Shown: positions 39,415 to 51,850, numbered from the stretch's first letter. The stretch: 64,000 bases of DNA from Clarkia xantiana subsp. parviflora (GCA_036873135.1 JAPTYO010000017.1:9796001-9860000), one strand, 5' to 3'. The notes: generated by a model not told the origin, from the sequence alone. Program-made: numbers and translations.

Positions 39415-42134
39415 TCAAGCTTGGTCCTTATCAGCAGCATCGGCAGCAGCTGGGTCCGCGGAGATGGCAGCAGAGGGGTCCACAGGATTGACTTCGGGAG
39501 GATCGACTATCGGGGTGTCTGCACTTGGAAGCTCAGAGGCGTCCCCGACAATTACGGGGGTACTCCCCCCATCACTCTCCTCGGAAAGAGCAAAGTACTT
39601 CTTCGCAAAAGGAGCAAGGGAAGGAGACTTGTCGAAGTTGATAGCGTCCCCGTACTCCAGGTGGAGCTCCTCAACGGCGTTGAAGAGAGTGTTCTCCACC
39701 TCCGCGCCGGAGAACTTCAGGGCATCAGCTTGGAAGCCCTCCGACCTCCGATAGTCCTCCCGACCCTTGGCCTCCGCTTCGGCCAGCTGTGCCGGGAACC
39801 CCGCGATCAGCTCCTCCAGAGCCTTTTTCTCGAGGACCAGCTGGTCCTCAGCGGCCTTCTTCTCCTGGGTCAGCCGATCCACGAGAGCCCCCCGCTCTTG
39901 CCGCTCTTGCCTCAAGAGCCCCTCGAAGTCCGCGATCTACTGTTGAAGGCCCCGAATCTTCTCATTAAGGGCAGCCAGCTCTTTGGCCAGCTTCCCCCGC
40001 GAAGACTGGGAGGCCTTGAGATCCGCCTGAAGCTGCTCGCGGACTCCTCGGTCCCGCTCCCGGGCCTCATCATAGGCAATGACGTACCCGATGAGGCGGT
40101 TGTAATCCCCGAGCTCCTGCAATCAAAAGGAAAAAGTGTTAGAAGGACAAAAGACTCGATTTATTGACCAACAAGGAAAAAGTGAAGTTTCACCTCGATG
40201 CGGCGCACAGCCATATCCCTGACGTCCCGCTGCATATGCGTCCGATTGAGGTGGATCGGATGTCGCATAGAGGGCAGGATGGAACCCGCCAGCAGATGCA
40301 GGGCCAGTTCTTGGTCCTGTTCCCCTTGCGTAAGCGGGACTCCCTGGAGCGTCTGGATCGGAGCCCAGGGGGCATCGGCCTGTGAAGAGTTGAAAGGCCT
40401 GTAGAAGTCCCCATCAAGAGCCAGGGGAGATATGGGACGGGGAAGAGAAGGGCACATCTCCGTCTCGGCCCGGACGGGGGAGGGAGAAAAATCATGGATA
40501 GGAGAGAGCTCCCGCTGCTGCGGAGAAGACGAAGGAGGCGGCCCCTGAGGGGTTGGTTTCAAGGGGGATTGTCCCGCCTTCCGACGCTGTTGAGGGGGGT
40601 CAACCCCGCCGGTCTCCTCGGAGGAGTCCAAAGTCTCCACCTGGCGAAACTGTTCACCAGATGGTGCCTTCTCTCCAGCTGAGGAAGGCACCCCCGCTGA
40701 AGGCGGTGCATCTGTAGAAGCTGCAGCACCCGAGGAAGCTCCCGAACGACCTGCACCTGGAGGATGAAGAGCTTCAGATAGGTAGTCAGAAAGTTCATCG
40801 GGATTCTTACACCAAATGATACGTCGGGAGACGTATTGATCCTTCCCGCGGTAGTGATAATAGCCCGCCTTCAAAACTCGGGGAGTTTCGCCTCGAAGGA
40901 TCTTTTTGACATCAGCAATTCGGCCCTTCTTGGTCGAGGAAATCAAGTCCGACGGAACCATCCTTTTATACGATTTAATAGCGACTCGGAGTTGTTTACC
41001 TTCTTCAGCATTCTGGACCTCGAAGAGTTGGTCCAGATCCACCCGTGGCCGCTTGGGCTGCTCTGTTGAAGGAGACCCCGACCTGGCAGCAGCAGCCTTC
41101 TTGGCAGACTTCCTCTTCCGCGAGGGGCGGACAGCATCGGTCTCCCCCTGCTTAAGGAAGAAATCGGTCAGCACAGACACCTTCTTGGCTGCAAACAATA
41201 AACGAAGAAAAAGTTAGAAATTTTACCCAAGGGACCATGCTAGAAGGGCCGTCGAAGAGCTGCCCCCCAGAGACAATACTGAGGAGTCGGACCCCGGTAT
41301 GCACCAGGTCCCGCTCCACCAGAGAGTTAGCATTGAGGGGAGTGTAAGACTCCCCCCAACGATAAAGCTGGATCAATTGAAGAGTCTCGAAGTCCTCATC
41401 AGCATAGGAGTGGAAAGCAGGCGGAGGGTCTGCTGCCACCTCCCACCGAGGCCAAGGGATAGAAGAATGTTGGATGAAGAAGTAGCTCCTCTTCCAGCTA
41501 CTGTTGTCAGACCCTGTATCGATCAAGAGTCCCCGACCCTTGACCACCTTCCAGGTGTCACTGGTCCAACCGTGCCGGGCAAGCTGCTGCTTACTCCACT
41601 TGGGCATTCGAGGGTAGAAGGCGCAAACCCCCGCCTCGTTGCATTTCAGCCCATAGAAGGTCCTGAAGAGTTGGAGGCTGTAGACCCACTTCTGTCGGAG
41701 ACAGAGGACTTGAAAGGCGTTCCAGATGCGGATAGCATGAGGAGAGAAGGTAGTGGGGTGTGTTTGGTAGTAATGGCACAGCTCGACCAGGTTACCACAA
41801 AAGGGGAACCTGATCCCCGCTGATATTTGTCCCGTAGAGACAAATACCTCCCCTTTCTGGGGACGAGTAACCTCAGGGTCACTCGAGGGACGATGTCGAG
41901 CATACGGGAAGCGAGGTTCCCAGGTGATGGTGATGCAACCCTCTCGGAGAGCTGCATCATAAGCAGTGGTGGAAATTTCATTTGGAGCATAGTCAAATTT
42001 AAAGGGTTTTCTCCCCTCGGAGCTGGAACCGCTGTCTGAAAAGCAACCAGGGCAAGAAAATACAGTGGGATTCTGGAAAAAATTAAAAAGAAAGGGACAA
42101 ACAAACAACGAAGAAGTGTTTCCTTACCAGACAT
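39415..42134 (-). CDS. Antisense accessory gene of the gypsy element (Transposase_28-like domain plus coiled coil)
   Basis: Minus-strand, spliced. Exon 1 is ATGTCTG at 42134-42128, directly followed by donor GTAAGG. Exon 2 starts at 42035 after TTTTCAG and reads MSDSGSSSEGRKPFKFDYAP. It carries a block (AGIRFPFCGNLVELCHYYQT ... RIWNAFQVL) like the plant putative gypsy-type transposon domain PF04195, and ends near 41280-41231. Exon 3 (41188-40195 or 40194) is basic then Pro/Ser-rich. Exon 4 from 40116 is a charged coiled coil and acidic tail ending at 39415. A TAG at 39937-39939 interrupts exon 4. A TATA-like CTATAAAACCC lies near 42305-42295, about 160 bp upstream. Function is unknown. Such extra ORFs are known in Tat-lineage elements. 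Confidence 0.7.
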
Positions 42135-42293
42135 GGTGGAGTAGAGGTTGAAGGAGATGAACGAGATGTCGCCGGAAAGACGATCGGAGAAGACTCCAAG
42201 GATTTTCGAAAGCACAGAGCTTGGAATTGCAGAGGAATCGCAGAGAGCTTTTGAGAATTCGAAGACGGTAAAAGTTAAATTGTGACCATGGCT

Positions 42294-42306
42294 AGGGTTT
42301 TATAGT
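42294..42306 (-). promoter_or_regulatory. TATA-like box of the antisense accessory gene
   Basis: On the minus strand the sequence is GACTATAAAACCCTAGCC, about 165 bp ahead of the antisense ATG at 42134. Between a start about 30 bp downstream and that ATG no other ATG is seen, and the ATG context is TCCACCATGTCTG. Confidence 0.5.
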
Positions 42307-42682
42307 CGAAGAAGACAGTTAAAAGGACACTTCGATCCGAATCGTCGAAGTCGAAGAGTCTTAATCTGGACCGTTGAGATGAAACGTGCAAAAGGACAAC
42401 GGGCGTAATGATGAAATGGCCTGAAAAGCACTTTTCAGAAAAGGACAGGCGCGAAAAATCAGGCACGTGGGTCGAAAACGTCACTCCATTATCTGCTGCA
42501 TTTAATGCACTAAGAAAACCGAAGAGACCCTTGGGATATAGCAGTTATCTACAAAACCCTGAGGAAACGTGGAAGAGAAGATTAAGTAATTGAACCGAGG
42601 AACAGATCCCCGACTCTAGCCTTGGAAAATCGAGAGTTGGAAGACACGACGAACTAAAAGTCCCTCATGTCTTGGGGGCAAA

Positions 42683-43379
42683 TGATGGGTCCGACTATAG
42701 CCGTCAGGCCCTTTAACGGCGAGGAAACGGCAAACAGGCCCACCAGGCCCAGAGTAAGGGTCAAGATGACCTAGGAGAAGGGTCCCGATGAAGGGAGTCC
42801 CGACGAAGCAGGGTCCCGACAGAGTCGGTCCCGACAGTGGAGCTAGAAGCTCCCGACGAGAAGCCTTTAAGTAGGCCCCGATGATGAATCCCTGAGAATG
42901 ATTGGCCCTGTCACGATGACGAGGGGCCCCGAGCGGTGACACAACGAGATAACTCTGGAGTCCCCGACGGGAGTCGGGACTCGTTGCCAGAGGATAAAGC
43001 CAAGATATGCGGGGCGTGGCCGAGATATACGGAACGTGGTTAAGATACACGGATCGTGGCCGAGATACACGGGGCATGGCTAAGATACGCGAGATCGTGT
43101 ACGAGATAAGCGGGATACGGGCTAACCACCCCTAACGGTTCGCCAGGTACCTGAGGCACCTCTTTGCCTATAAAAGGGCATGAGGTCACCTCAGATCACT
43201 TACGTTGAGTTCGATATACTTTTGAGATTGTTGCTTGCCAGTCATACGAGAAACTCATTTAAGCATCGGAGAGGGATTCTGGGTCACCGCCCGGTCTATC
43301 CCCTCTTGCAGGATTGCGTGGAGCAAAGGAGCTAGGATTGCCGTCAAGATCCGTACCGGAGTTCCACCGTGATCCAACA
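42683..43379 (+). repeat. 3' LTR of the gypsy element
   Basis: 697 bp, four substitutions relative to 32275-32971 and no indel. Preceded by the polypurine tract TTGGGGGCAAA. Confidence 0.95.
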
Positions 43380-44874
43380 GTGTTTAAACGTGCTAAGCAA
43401 ATAGAACCTCTTTATAAAACATTGCCATCTGAGGAGGAGTGGAAGCTAGCAGATGAAATATGTGAGAAGTTCTCTTATTTCTATGATGTGACCAAGCTTT
43501 TTTCTAGTTCAAGATACCCAACAATGCATCTGTTTTTCAACGATATGTGTGAGATTAGGATGCAATTGGGCAAATGGATTGAAGATCCAAACAACGTGAT
43601 TAGGGATATGTCTATGAAGATGCTGACTAAGTTCAATTCTTATTGGTCTGTCATTCATGGTATCATGGGTGTTGGTGTATTCCTTGATCCTAGATATAAG
43701 TTGACAACTTTGGATCACTTCTACAATCAATTGATGCCTGGTACTGCTTCTTCTGAAGAGTTTACTAGAATTCGGTCATGTATCTTTGATATGATGTATC
43801 AGTACAAACAAGAATTGGATGAACTGAAGCCTAAAGAGAAACCAGAAACTAATACTTCAACTTTGAATGAGGAATCTACTGACAGCCGTCGTAGTAAGAA
43901 GCAAAAGTTGTTCATGCCCTCTGTTATGAAAGCAAAAGCTTCAGACCAAACTTGCTCTGCCACAGTAGACTTGGTTAGAATTGAGTATCATAGTTATGTG
44001 GATGCAGCGTGTCTTCCTGATAAACCACTTGATATATTGGGTTGGTGGAGAACGGGAGGAAGTGGTTTCCCTATTTTGCAAGCTATGGCAAGAGATGTCC
44101 TTGCTGTTCCAGTTTCCACTGTAGCTTCCGAGTCTTCTTTTTCTACTAGTGGGAATGTGTTGAACAAGAATCGTAGTAGGCTCAAGCCTGAATTTGTTGA
44201 GCGTTGATGTGTTCCTAGAGTTGGTGTTGGAGCCAAATTCGAGGTACAAAACTATTTTTAAACTTTGTTGTAATCTAATATATATACGTTTTTTTTTAAC
44301 TACATCTCTCTTGGGTTGTATTTGTGTACTTGTATTGCATAGATGAATCTTCGGGGAGTGAGAATAAGATGGAGTTGCCACCATGTATTGAAGATGAGGA
44401 AGACGATGTGGAGTGTGATGTTTCAAAGGTGAACAAATCGTAATTGGATGATGTGAAGTGTGATATTTCAATGGTGAACTATAAGTGGATTTCGATTTGG
44501 TGTTTGAATTTAGTAATTTGGATTTGGTGTTTGGATTTGGTGATGTGGACTTGGTGTTGTGATGTTTGTGTTTGATTTAGATTTGGTGTTTGAATTTGGA
44601 TTTGGTGATGTGGATTTGGTGTTGTGATGTTTGTATTTGATTTGGATTTGGACATTTGGTTTTTGTGGTTTTTATGGTGAGAAGGGGGAAAAAAAACTCT
44701 ACCACGTTCGGGTCGGGTCGGGTCGGGTCGGGGCCCCGCGGGTCGACCCGCGGGATTTTTTGCCCCACCTGACCCGCCCCGAGAGGCTCATGTACCCGGG
44801 GCCGGGTCTACAAAGTGGACCCGCGGGGCGGGTCCGGGGCGGTGAAAACCTGCCCCGACCCGTTGCCATCCCTT

Positions 44875-45310
44875 TATACCTAGTAGTAAACAAACTAAAA
44901 GACAAACTAAAAGACAAGATCGACATTTCAACAACATAGACCCCAGACAAATGTAACAACTAGGGGAGGAGGATTTGGTGAGACCAATCTAATGTTCACA
45001 TAAATACTAATCCAAATTGCCAATTTTTTTTTGTTAGAGATAATTTCAAGTTAACAAATAAATCAAAATTATATCCCTTTAAATATAAAAAAAAAAAAAA
45101 AAAAAAAGCTTATATTCATCTTTTGTAGATTAATTTGTTACTGGGATGTAAATATATATATATAAATAAATATATATTATTTTATATGTCATAATCTCTA
45201 CTACCACATTAAAAAACATGTTCGTAAATCCGAGTAGCGTATAATTATTTTTTTATCTAATTGATAATGATATTCGAGAGTAAAAATTATAAAATAATAA
45301 ATCAAAAGAA

Positions 45311-45341
<31 letters not shown>

Positions 45342-45476
45342 CATTATAAAAATATTATTTAAAAACGTGACATGACAACTAATATAACACCCTCATTAAG
45401 TTTGTTGTGTTTTAAAGTTTTTTAACTCATTAGGTGCGCCACATATATTATTTATACATTTTTGTTTTATTAATTA
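44875..45476. other. A+T-rich spacer between the hAT nest and element E
   Basis: About 600 bp with poly(A) runs (about 45080-45106) and an (AT)n run at about 45310-45338. No gene was seen. Confidence 0.5.
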
Positions 45477-45481
45477 ATACT

Positions 45482-45666
45482 TGTTACAAAAGTAGAGAGG
45501 TAATAGAATGAGAGAACTTAAGGATGTCTTATTATCACACATAAGAGGCCCTTATATAGGGATTACATAGACTTAGAGAAGAAGTAAAATTAATATAAGG
45601 AATGTCTAAATAAGGAAGATGATATATACACATAATATTGAACATCCATATAATATATTCATAACA
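45482..45666 (-). repeat. 3' LTR of element E
   Basis: 185 bp, TGTTACAAAAG...TTCATAACA on the + strand, followed by CTCCCCCTTGG, which is the polypurine tract in reverse. Confidence 0.85.
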
Positions 45667-48600
45667 CTCCCCCTTGGATGTTCATAAGGGAATTGTGCCT
45701 CGTTAAAACCTTACTAGAAAAAACCCAGTGGGATAAAAATCTAGTGAAGGAAAAAGAGTACACAATTATGGATCCCTTTTGTAAGCTGCCTCGTTAAAAA
45801 CTTTACCAGGAAAATCCAATGGAATAAAACATTGGTTAAGGGAAAAAGAGTGCAGCGGTGTAGATTCTCCCCCTGATGTTGACATCACATAATTTCATTA
45901 AGTCGACGCAGTTAAGTATTATTCAATAATCTTCAAATTTCGCAACCGGTAAACCTTCGGGAATAAATCCGCACAGACTTGTTGGATGTTATGTTGCATT
46001 CTTCTCAACATGGTGGAAGAATAATAACTTGGAAAAATATGTTTCGTTTTGTCTCCTTTGATGTAGCATTATTCTTCAATTGAAGCTATATAACCTGCAT
46101 TATCTTTAAATATACATAAAATAATGGTACATTTCACAATATAACTTGCATTTTGCATAGCCAACTGATTTAGGACTTGATTATATCCGATAATAAACTC
46201 ATGTAATTCGTCCCTCGGAGATACATAAATATTTTCTTAACTTTGTTCAAATTTCACTATATTGGTGAATAACTGAATCTTGCTTATAACCAATAATACA
46301 TCACGTTCCTTCTAATTAGCAAGATACATTAGCGTTAATGTAGCACTACATAAGGTACTTCTGGACCATTATGTTCTTCATCAATTTCACGAGGACGGAA
46401 AATATATTTATTCAAATCTATTATTCTTACAACCATTAAGGTACTCAATAGATGTGTTTAACTATGCAAAATAGCTTTAAGACATTTTTTATATGAAAAA
46501 AATATTTTCAATCTCTTAAGTACTCGATCTTCAGGTCGAGCCAAACCTTTGTCCTTTCAATATATTTCGTTTGAATTTTAACATCATCAATAAATTGATT
46601 GTATTTAAAACTCTACAGAAGTTTCAATCTTCTAATTCTCCCCCTCATGCGATGCCTCTTTTCAGCTATAGCGTGATCAACTCAGCTTATCAAATATCAA
46701 ATTGCTTTATTCGCATACTTATATTAGCATTCGCTACAACTTAGCTCAAATGTTGATATAGTGATGATAATATATCATAAGCAAACCGTAAATTGTACAA
46801 TATTTTTATCATCCAACATTCTTGAAAATATTCATGCTAGCATTTTAAATCCTTCAGGAATTTTTATGTGGATTTTACTATCAAGTTAGCCACCCAAATA
46901 GGCTATAAGTAATTCATATCATGAGACGCATAAAAGACTTTTAAGTACTGCCAATGTAATAATATATTTGAAGGTGATTGCTCCACTAAATGATCTATTT
47001 TCATCAAGATCATTTATTCGAAATAATTCAGGATCTTTAGGATCTCTATTCATAATTCAAAATCTTTAGGGATCTCCAGTCTCGTTAATTCACAATCTCA
47101 TATATTTAGGATCTTCAGGATCCTTTATTCATTCCAGATCCTCTAGGATCTTCATGATCATTTATGATAATTCATGATTTTTTAGAATCTTCAGAATTCT
47201 TTATGTATAACTCATACTTTACATGATTCACTTTTCATAATTGAAGATCTTTACTTCATTAAATCATTTTCCATACTTTATAGGATCTTCTGGATCCTAA
47301 ATGTAGTAATTCTCTCGAGCTTTTGAATAACTCTTGAACTTCTAGATCATTTTATAATAAAATGCAATAAACATAAGAATATATGTATATAATAAATATA
47401 ATGCAGTGTAAGAAATTAAAGGTAACTGTAAATGTAAATGTAGTGCGTGAAATATAAAATATAATTGTAAATGTAGTGCGGGAAATAAATAAATATTCAT
47501 AATTATTGATTCTCCAAAATCGTAATATCGGATCTTCAGGATCCATCTTCATAAAGAATGCAATTTTCTTGGTCGTAATATCCAAGTATTAACGAATGAT
47601 ATATGCAATTATTTTCTATTACTAAGGCCAAACTTTGCCTAGTATCATTGCGCTTCATAAAATCATCAAATTTCGCGCTGCATAATATCATTAATTTTCT
47701 GATAGCGTCATCACTCTTCTCAAAATTATCATTCTTCCAAATAAATTTGACTTTGCATTCTTTTCATGCATTATTTTTTGTAAGAGGCATCATTGTTCTT
47801 TATCGATATCATGATGATGCTAATAATTTTATCTATTTCAAAATCAAAATCAAGTTTTTCCATGACCACGATGATTACAACATATTTCTATTTGCACTCT
47901 TAAAGAGTCATATTATAAATTGTATCACTCACTTCAGGGAGTGGAATATGTTCTCATTATAATCATAAACTCGCTTAAAAGAGTTGAGGATTCCATCGCT
48001 ATAATCGTAATCTACACCACTCGCTTCAGGGAGTGGAGCATTTCATTGCTATAATCGTAATCTACGATGCTCGCTTCAGGGAGTGGAGTATATCATCGTT
48101 ATAATCATAACTCGCAACACTCATTTCAGGGAGCGAAACATCTAGTGAGCGATGTATGCAATTTTTATTTATCGATTAACATAACTCTATTGTCATCCTT
48201 TGTGGAAAATAGTTTTCATTACAAAATGGAACCACGATAAAATATTTAATAAACAGATACAAACAAAATAAACATTTAGTAAACTTATATCAATTAAATA
48301 TATATGTTTATCTTTTTCTTATTGGTGTAGGTTGCCCTCCAAAGATACGAAATTGAGGATTCAACAATATTGGTCTGTAATAGTGAAGAACTCTCATCTT
48401 ACTTCTCCATCGTTCTTTCCGGTTCATGGCAAACAGATGCCATTAGTGGCTGCCTCCACCGTAAGAGTTGACTGGTTGATAGAAAAAAAAAGTTTGATTA
48501 TAATAAAGGAAATCGCTTGGCTTCGACCTTAAGAATAATTGGATGAGCAACAAACAAAAAAAATTGAGCAATCTAGTTCTAGTGGTTGTAGAGATTAAAG

Positions 48601-48807
48601 AAAGATTAAGGGTTCAATAATGAGAAAGGCAATTTCGTGGAGAAGGAGCAGTCTGATCCGCTCCAACAGACAATGAATAAAATAATTAAACAACCCGTCC
48701 TCAATTTGTCCACTGCGTAGAATTGGTCTCTACAGTATATGATGTCGTCGAACAGCAATAGCAGCGGCGGTGATTTTAGGTGTAGGTAAAATAATATATG
48801 AGTCAAA

Positions 48808-48821
48808 TCGTGCTGATAACG
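48808..48821 (-). other. Primer-binding site of element E (half-tRNA-Ile type)
   Basis: TCGTGCTGATAACG on the + strand, directly next to the LTR. From memory it matches the anticodon arm of plant tRNA-Ile(AAU), TCGTGCTAATAACG, except for G at wobble position 34, which is inosine in the mature tRNA. Confidence 0.6.
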
Positions 48822-48994
48822 TGTTACAAAAGTAGAGAGGTAATAGAATGAGAGAACTTAAGGATGACTTATTATCACACATAAGGGGCCCTTATATAGG
48901 AATTACATAGACTTAGAGAAGAAGTAAAATCAATATAAGGAATGTCTAAATAAGGAATATGATATATACACATAATATTGAACATCTATATAAT
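48822..48994 (-). repeat. 5' LTR of element E (main part, cut by F)
   Basis: Homologous to 45482-45654. The missing last 12 bp (ATATTTATAACA) lie at 58684-58695 beyond element F. Confidence 0.85.
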
Positions 48995-49178
48995 TGTTAC
49001 AAAAGTAAATAGGTAATAGAAGAGAGAACTTGAGGATGTCTTATTATCACACATAAGGAGCCCTTATATAGGGATTACATATACTTGTGGAGGAAGTAAA
49101 TTTAATACTAGGAAAGTCTAAACAAGGAAGATGGTATATACACGTAATATTGAACATCCACTAAATATATTCATAACA
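48995..49178 (-). repeat. 3' LTR of element F
   Basis: 184 bp, TGTTAC...CATAACA; 4 differences from 58495-58678. Confidence 0.85.
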
Positions 49179-51534
49179 CTCCCCCTTGGATGTTCATAAG
49201 GGAATTGTGCCTCGTTAAAACCTTACTAGAAAAAACCCATTGGGATAAAAATCTAGTAAAGGAAAAAGGGTACACAATTATGGATCCCTTTTTGTAAGTT
49301 GTCTCGTTAAAAACCTTACCAGGAAAACCCAATGGGATAAAACCTTGGTTAAGGGAAAAAGAGTGCAGCGATGTAGATTCTCCCCTGATGTTGACATCAA
49401 GTAATTTCATTAAGTCGACACAATTCAGTATTGTTCACCAATCTTCAAATTTCGCAGTCGGTAAACCTCCGAGAATAAATACGCACATGCTTGTTGGATT
49501 TTATGTTGCCTTCTTCTCAACATCGTGGTTGAAAAATAACTTGAGGCGGATGTGTTTTGTATGTCTCCCTTGATATAGCATTCTTCAACTCGATCTATAT
49601 AACCTGCATTATCCTCATATATACAATATAATGGTTTGTTTCATGATATAACTTGCATTTTGCATAGCCATCTGATTTGATTATATCTGATAATAAACTC
49701 ATGTAATTCGTCCCTCGGAGATACATAAATATTTTCTTAACTTTGTTCAAATTTCACTATATTGGAATAGAACTAAATCTTGCTTATAACCAATAATACA
49801 TCTTGTTCCTTCTAGTTAGCAAGATATATTAGTGCTAATGTAGCACTATATAAGGTACTTCAGGACCATTATGTTATTCATCAATCTCACGAGGACGGAA
49901 ATTATTGTTATTCAAATCTATCATTCTTACAAACATTAACGTACTCAATAGATGTGTTTAGCTATGCAAAATAGCTTTAAGACATTTTTTATATGACACA
50001 AATATTTTCAATCTCTTATGTACTCGATCTTCAGGTCGAGCCAAACATTTGCCCTTTCAATATATTTCGTCTGAATTTTAACATCATCAATAAATTGATT
50101 GTATTTAAAACTCTTCAGGAGTTTCAATATATTCAAATTCTCCCCCTCACGCGATACCTCTTTTCAGCTATAGCGTGATCAACTCAGCTTATCAAATATC
50201 AAACTGCTTTATTCTTATACTTATATTAGCATTCGCTACAACTTAGCTCAAATGTTGATATAGTGGGGATAATATGCCATAAGCAACCCGTAAATGGTAC
50301 AATATTTTTATCATCCAGCATTCTTGAAAATATTCATGCTAGCATTTTAAATCCTTATGGGATTTTTATGTGGATTTCACTATCAAATTAGCCACCCAAA
50401 TAGGCTATAAAATTATTCATATCATGAGACGCATATTAAAACCTTGTATGTACTGCCAACATAATAATGTATTTGAAGGCTATTACTCCACCAAATGATT
50501 CATATAATAACTGTCATCTTTCTGCGGAAAAGTTTTAGTACCACGGGTTGTGCCTATCTTACGAGGCAATCTATTTACGCAGAAATTATTTATATCCACT
50601 GGCTATCACATTCTGCATTTTTCATGCTCATACTTGCGTCATTTCAAACTTTGGCCAATCATGATAATTCTTTGACATATTGAGCTCAAGATCCTCGTCT
50701 TGTTTTATGATTTCACTCATGGATAATATTCAAAACTGTTGTCGACAACTTTATATTTTACGGTTCCATCACTTCTCGTTAATGACATAACTCATTGAGA
50801 TTTCTTTATTGTAATCACTTTCAGGTACCTGAATCACTTATGGGGTTTCATATTTAGTTATGTCTTTACTTCTTTTAGGAAATCACCTCCATAATAAGAC
50901 CATATTTACTTATTTTCTTTATATGCTCCATTATTTTATCAATAAAATTTATTTGGAACCATTATCACACGCTTTAGGCGTGAGTTATTTTTCATTATAA
51001 TTTGTCCTAGCGGGACATTTCAAATTGGAGCATTTGCAGCTGGTACTTACTTGACTTATGAATTTCTAGGTCTCATAAAGTCACTAATTAATAGGCAGTA
51101 TCTTAAAATGTTTTTCTCTTTGAACTTCAAGTTCATATTCGCATTGTGTGAGGATCTAAATGAGATAATAACAATTTTTTTTTTCAGTCAATCTCTTTTC
51201 TGCCAGTTGCTTCTTTTCTCCCCCTAATGTTGGGAAAAGTTGTTCAACAATGACAATCAACACTCTTGTTTTAAATATATATATCAGTCATTGTTCTCAA
51301 ATAATTGATTTATAGACAATATTTTTCCCAACATTCCAGATCCATGTTTGTGCGTTGCGGTGGAGTAATTCAAACATATATCGCACACCATAATATTAAT
51401 ATATGGAAAATTTGTCTATTCACCAAAAATTGGTTGTAATGGGGAGAACTGTGATTTAACATTGGCTTGATGCGCAATTATATTGCTGCTTTCATAATAG
51501 CATGCATTTGTACTCAATTTGCTCTAATTGGTAG
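49179..51534. other. Interior of element F, left part
   Basis: Non-coding and closely similar to 45667-46990 of element E. No supported gene. The MULE was inserted at its right end. Confidence 0.6.
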
Positions 51535-51543
51535 CAGTTTAGC

Positions 51544-51850
51544 GGAAAAATCACCCAAATAACTAGTATTTGAAACTCAAACACCAAAACAAGGGAAAAT
51601 TTCGGCTGAAACTGAATATAACCAATGGAGCATCTCCCAGATGCGCCATTTAGGGCGCATCTGGCAGATGCGCCATTTTCCCCTAGGGTTAACGGTCAAG
51701 TTTTTGACCGTTAACCCAATTTTGGCTCAACGGTCAAATTTTTTACCGTTGAGCCAAATGGCGCATCTCAGACGCGCCATTTGACTCAACGGTCAAATTT
51801 TTTACCGTTGAGTCAAATGGCGCATCTGCCAGATGCGGGGTAAAATTGGC
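51544..51850. repeat. MULE left terminal inverted repeat and hairpin array
   Basis: After the inverted repeat come three perfect or near-perfect stem-loops built on AACGGTCAA...TTGACCGTT or its variants (about 51700-51820), mixed with GCGCATCTG/CAGATGCGC palindromic words. Confidence 0.9.

Larger units (their letters stand above)
32275..43379 (+). mobile_element. Ty3/gypsy LTR retrotransposon, Tat lineage, young
   Basis: 11.1-kb element with 697-bp LTRs (32275-32971, 42683-43379) and a perfect TSD GTGTT (32270-32274, 43380-43384) inside the hAT transposase. The primer-binding site starts TTGGCGCCGTCTG at 32972, and a purine-rich TTGGGGGCAAA precedes the 3' LTR. Order: gag-pro-RT-RNase H-second RNase H-integrase in one frame, then a minisatellite region, then an antisense gene. 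The second (archaeal-type) RNase H before the integrase and the extra ORF between pol and the 3' LTR are features of the Tat lineage. The LTRs differ at four sites (32492, 32507, 32661, 32773), about 0.6%, so insertion was recent. Confidence 0.95.
30991..44207 (+). pseudogene. hAT transposase with BED zinc finger (RICESLEEPER/DAYSLEEPER type), broken
   Basis: The 5' leader intron ends at 30985 and the ATG is at 30991. The N-terminal frame stops early and the BED finger (WQHYIEKKINGAALAFCKYC ... H ... H) is in another frame up to 31387. The core follows at 31384-31749 (MIVLHGFPLSVVDCVGFREL), an intron of about 80 bp follows, then 31830-32125 (YWNVDRKILAVTVDNYTTND; MRCSAHILNLIVKYGLD). CKTRWNST is readable near 32215. 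The gypsy element interrupts the exon at 32274/43380. The C-terminal part (43380-44207) has FLDPRYKL and the hAT dimerisation domain (ILGWWRTGGSGFPILQAMAR; VASESSFSTSGNVL). At least two frameshifts, one internal stop and the gypsy insertion make it inactive. Confidence 0.85.
21451..44874 (+). mobile_element. hAT (Ac-like) DNA transposon, inflated by nested retrotransposons
   Basis: The terminal inverted repeats read CGGGGATGGCAACGGGT at 21451 and, in reverse complement, AAGGGATGGCAACGGGT at 44874. They fit the CAGGGATG tips of Ac-like hAT elements. Subterminal GGGTCGGG/CCCGACCC blocks occur at both ends. The transposase relic lies between them. Without the copia (22079-30487) and gypsy (32275-43379) insertions the element is about 3.9 kb. 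An 8-bp TSD is not clean: the flanks share the core TTATAC (GTTATACG and TTTATACC), which depends on where the tip is set. Confidence 0.75.

Noticed and set aside
40494..41823. Plus-strand frames opposite the antisense accessory gene
   Set aside because: The minus strand explains the region better (domain, splice sites, coiled coil).
48995..49178. Reading the adjacent LTRs at 48822-49178 as a tandem duplication of one LTR
   Set aside because: Target-site duplications ATAAT and the LTR remainder at 58684-58695 show insertion of F into the LTR of E.
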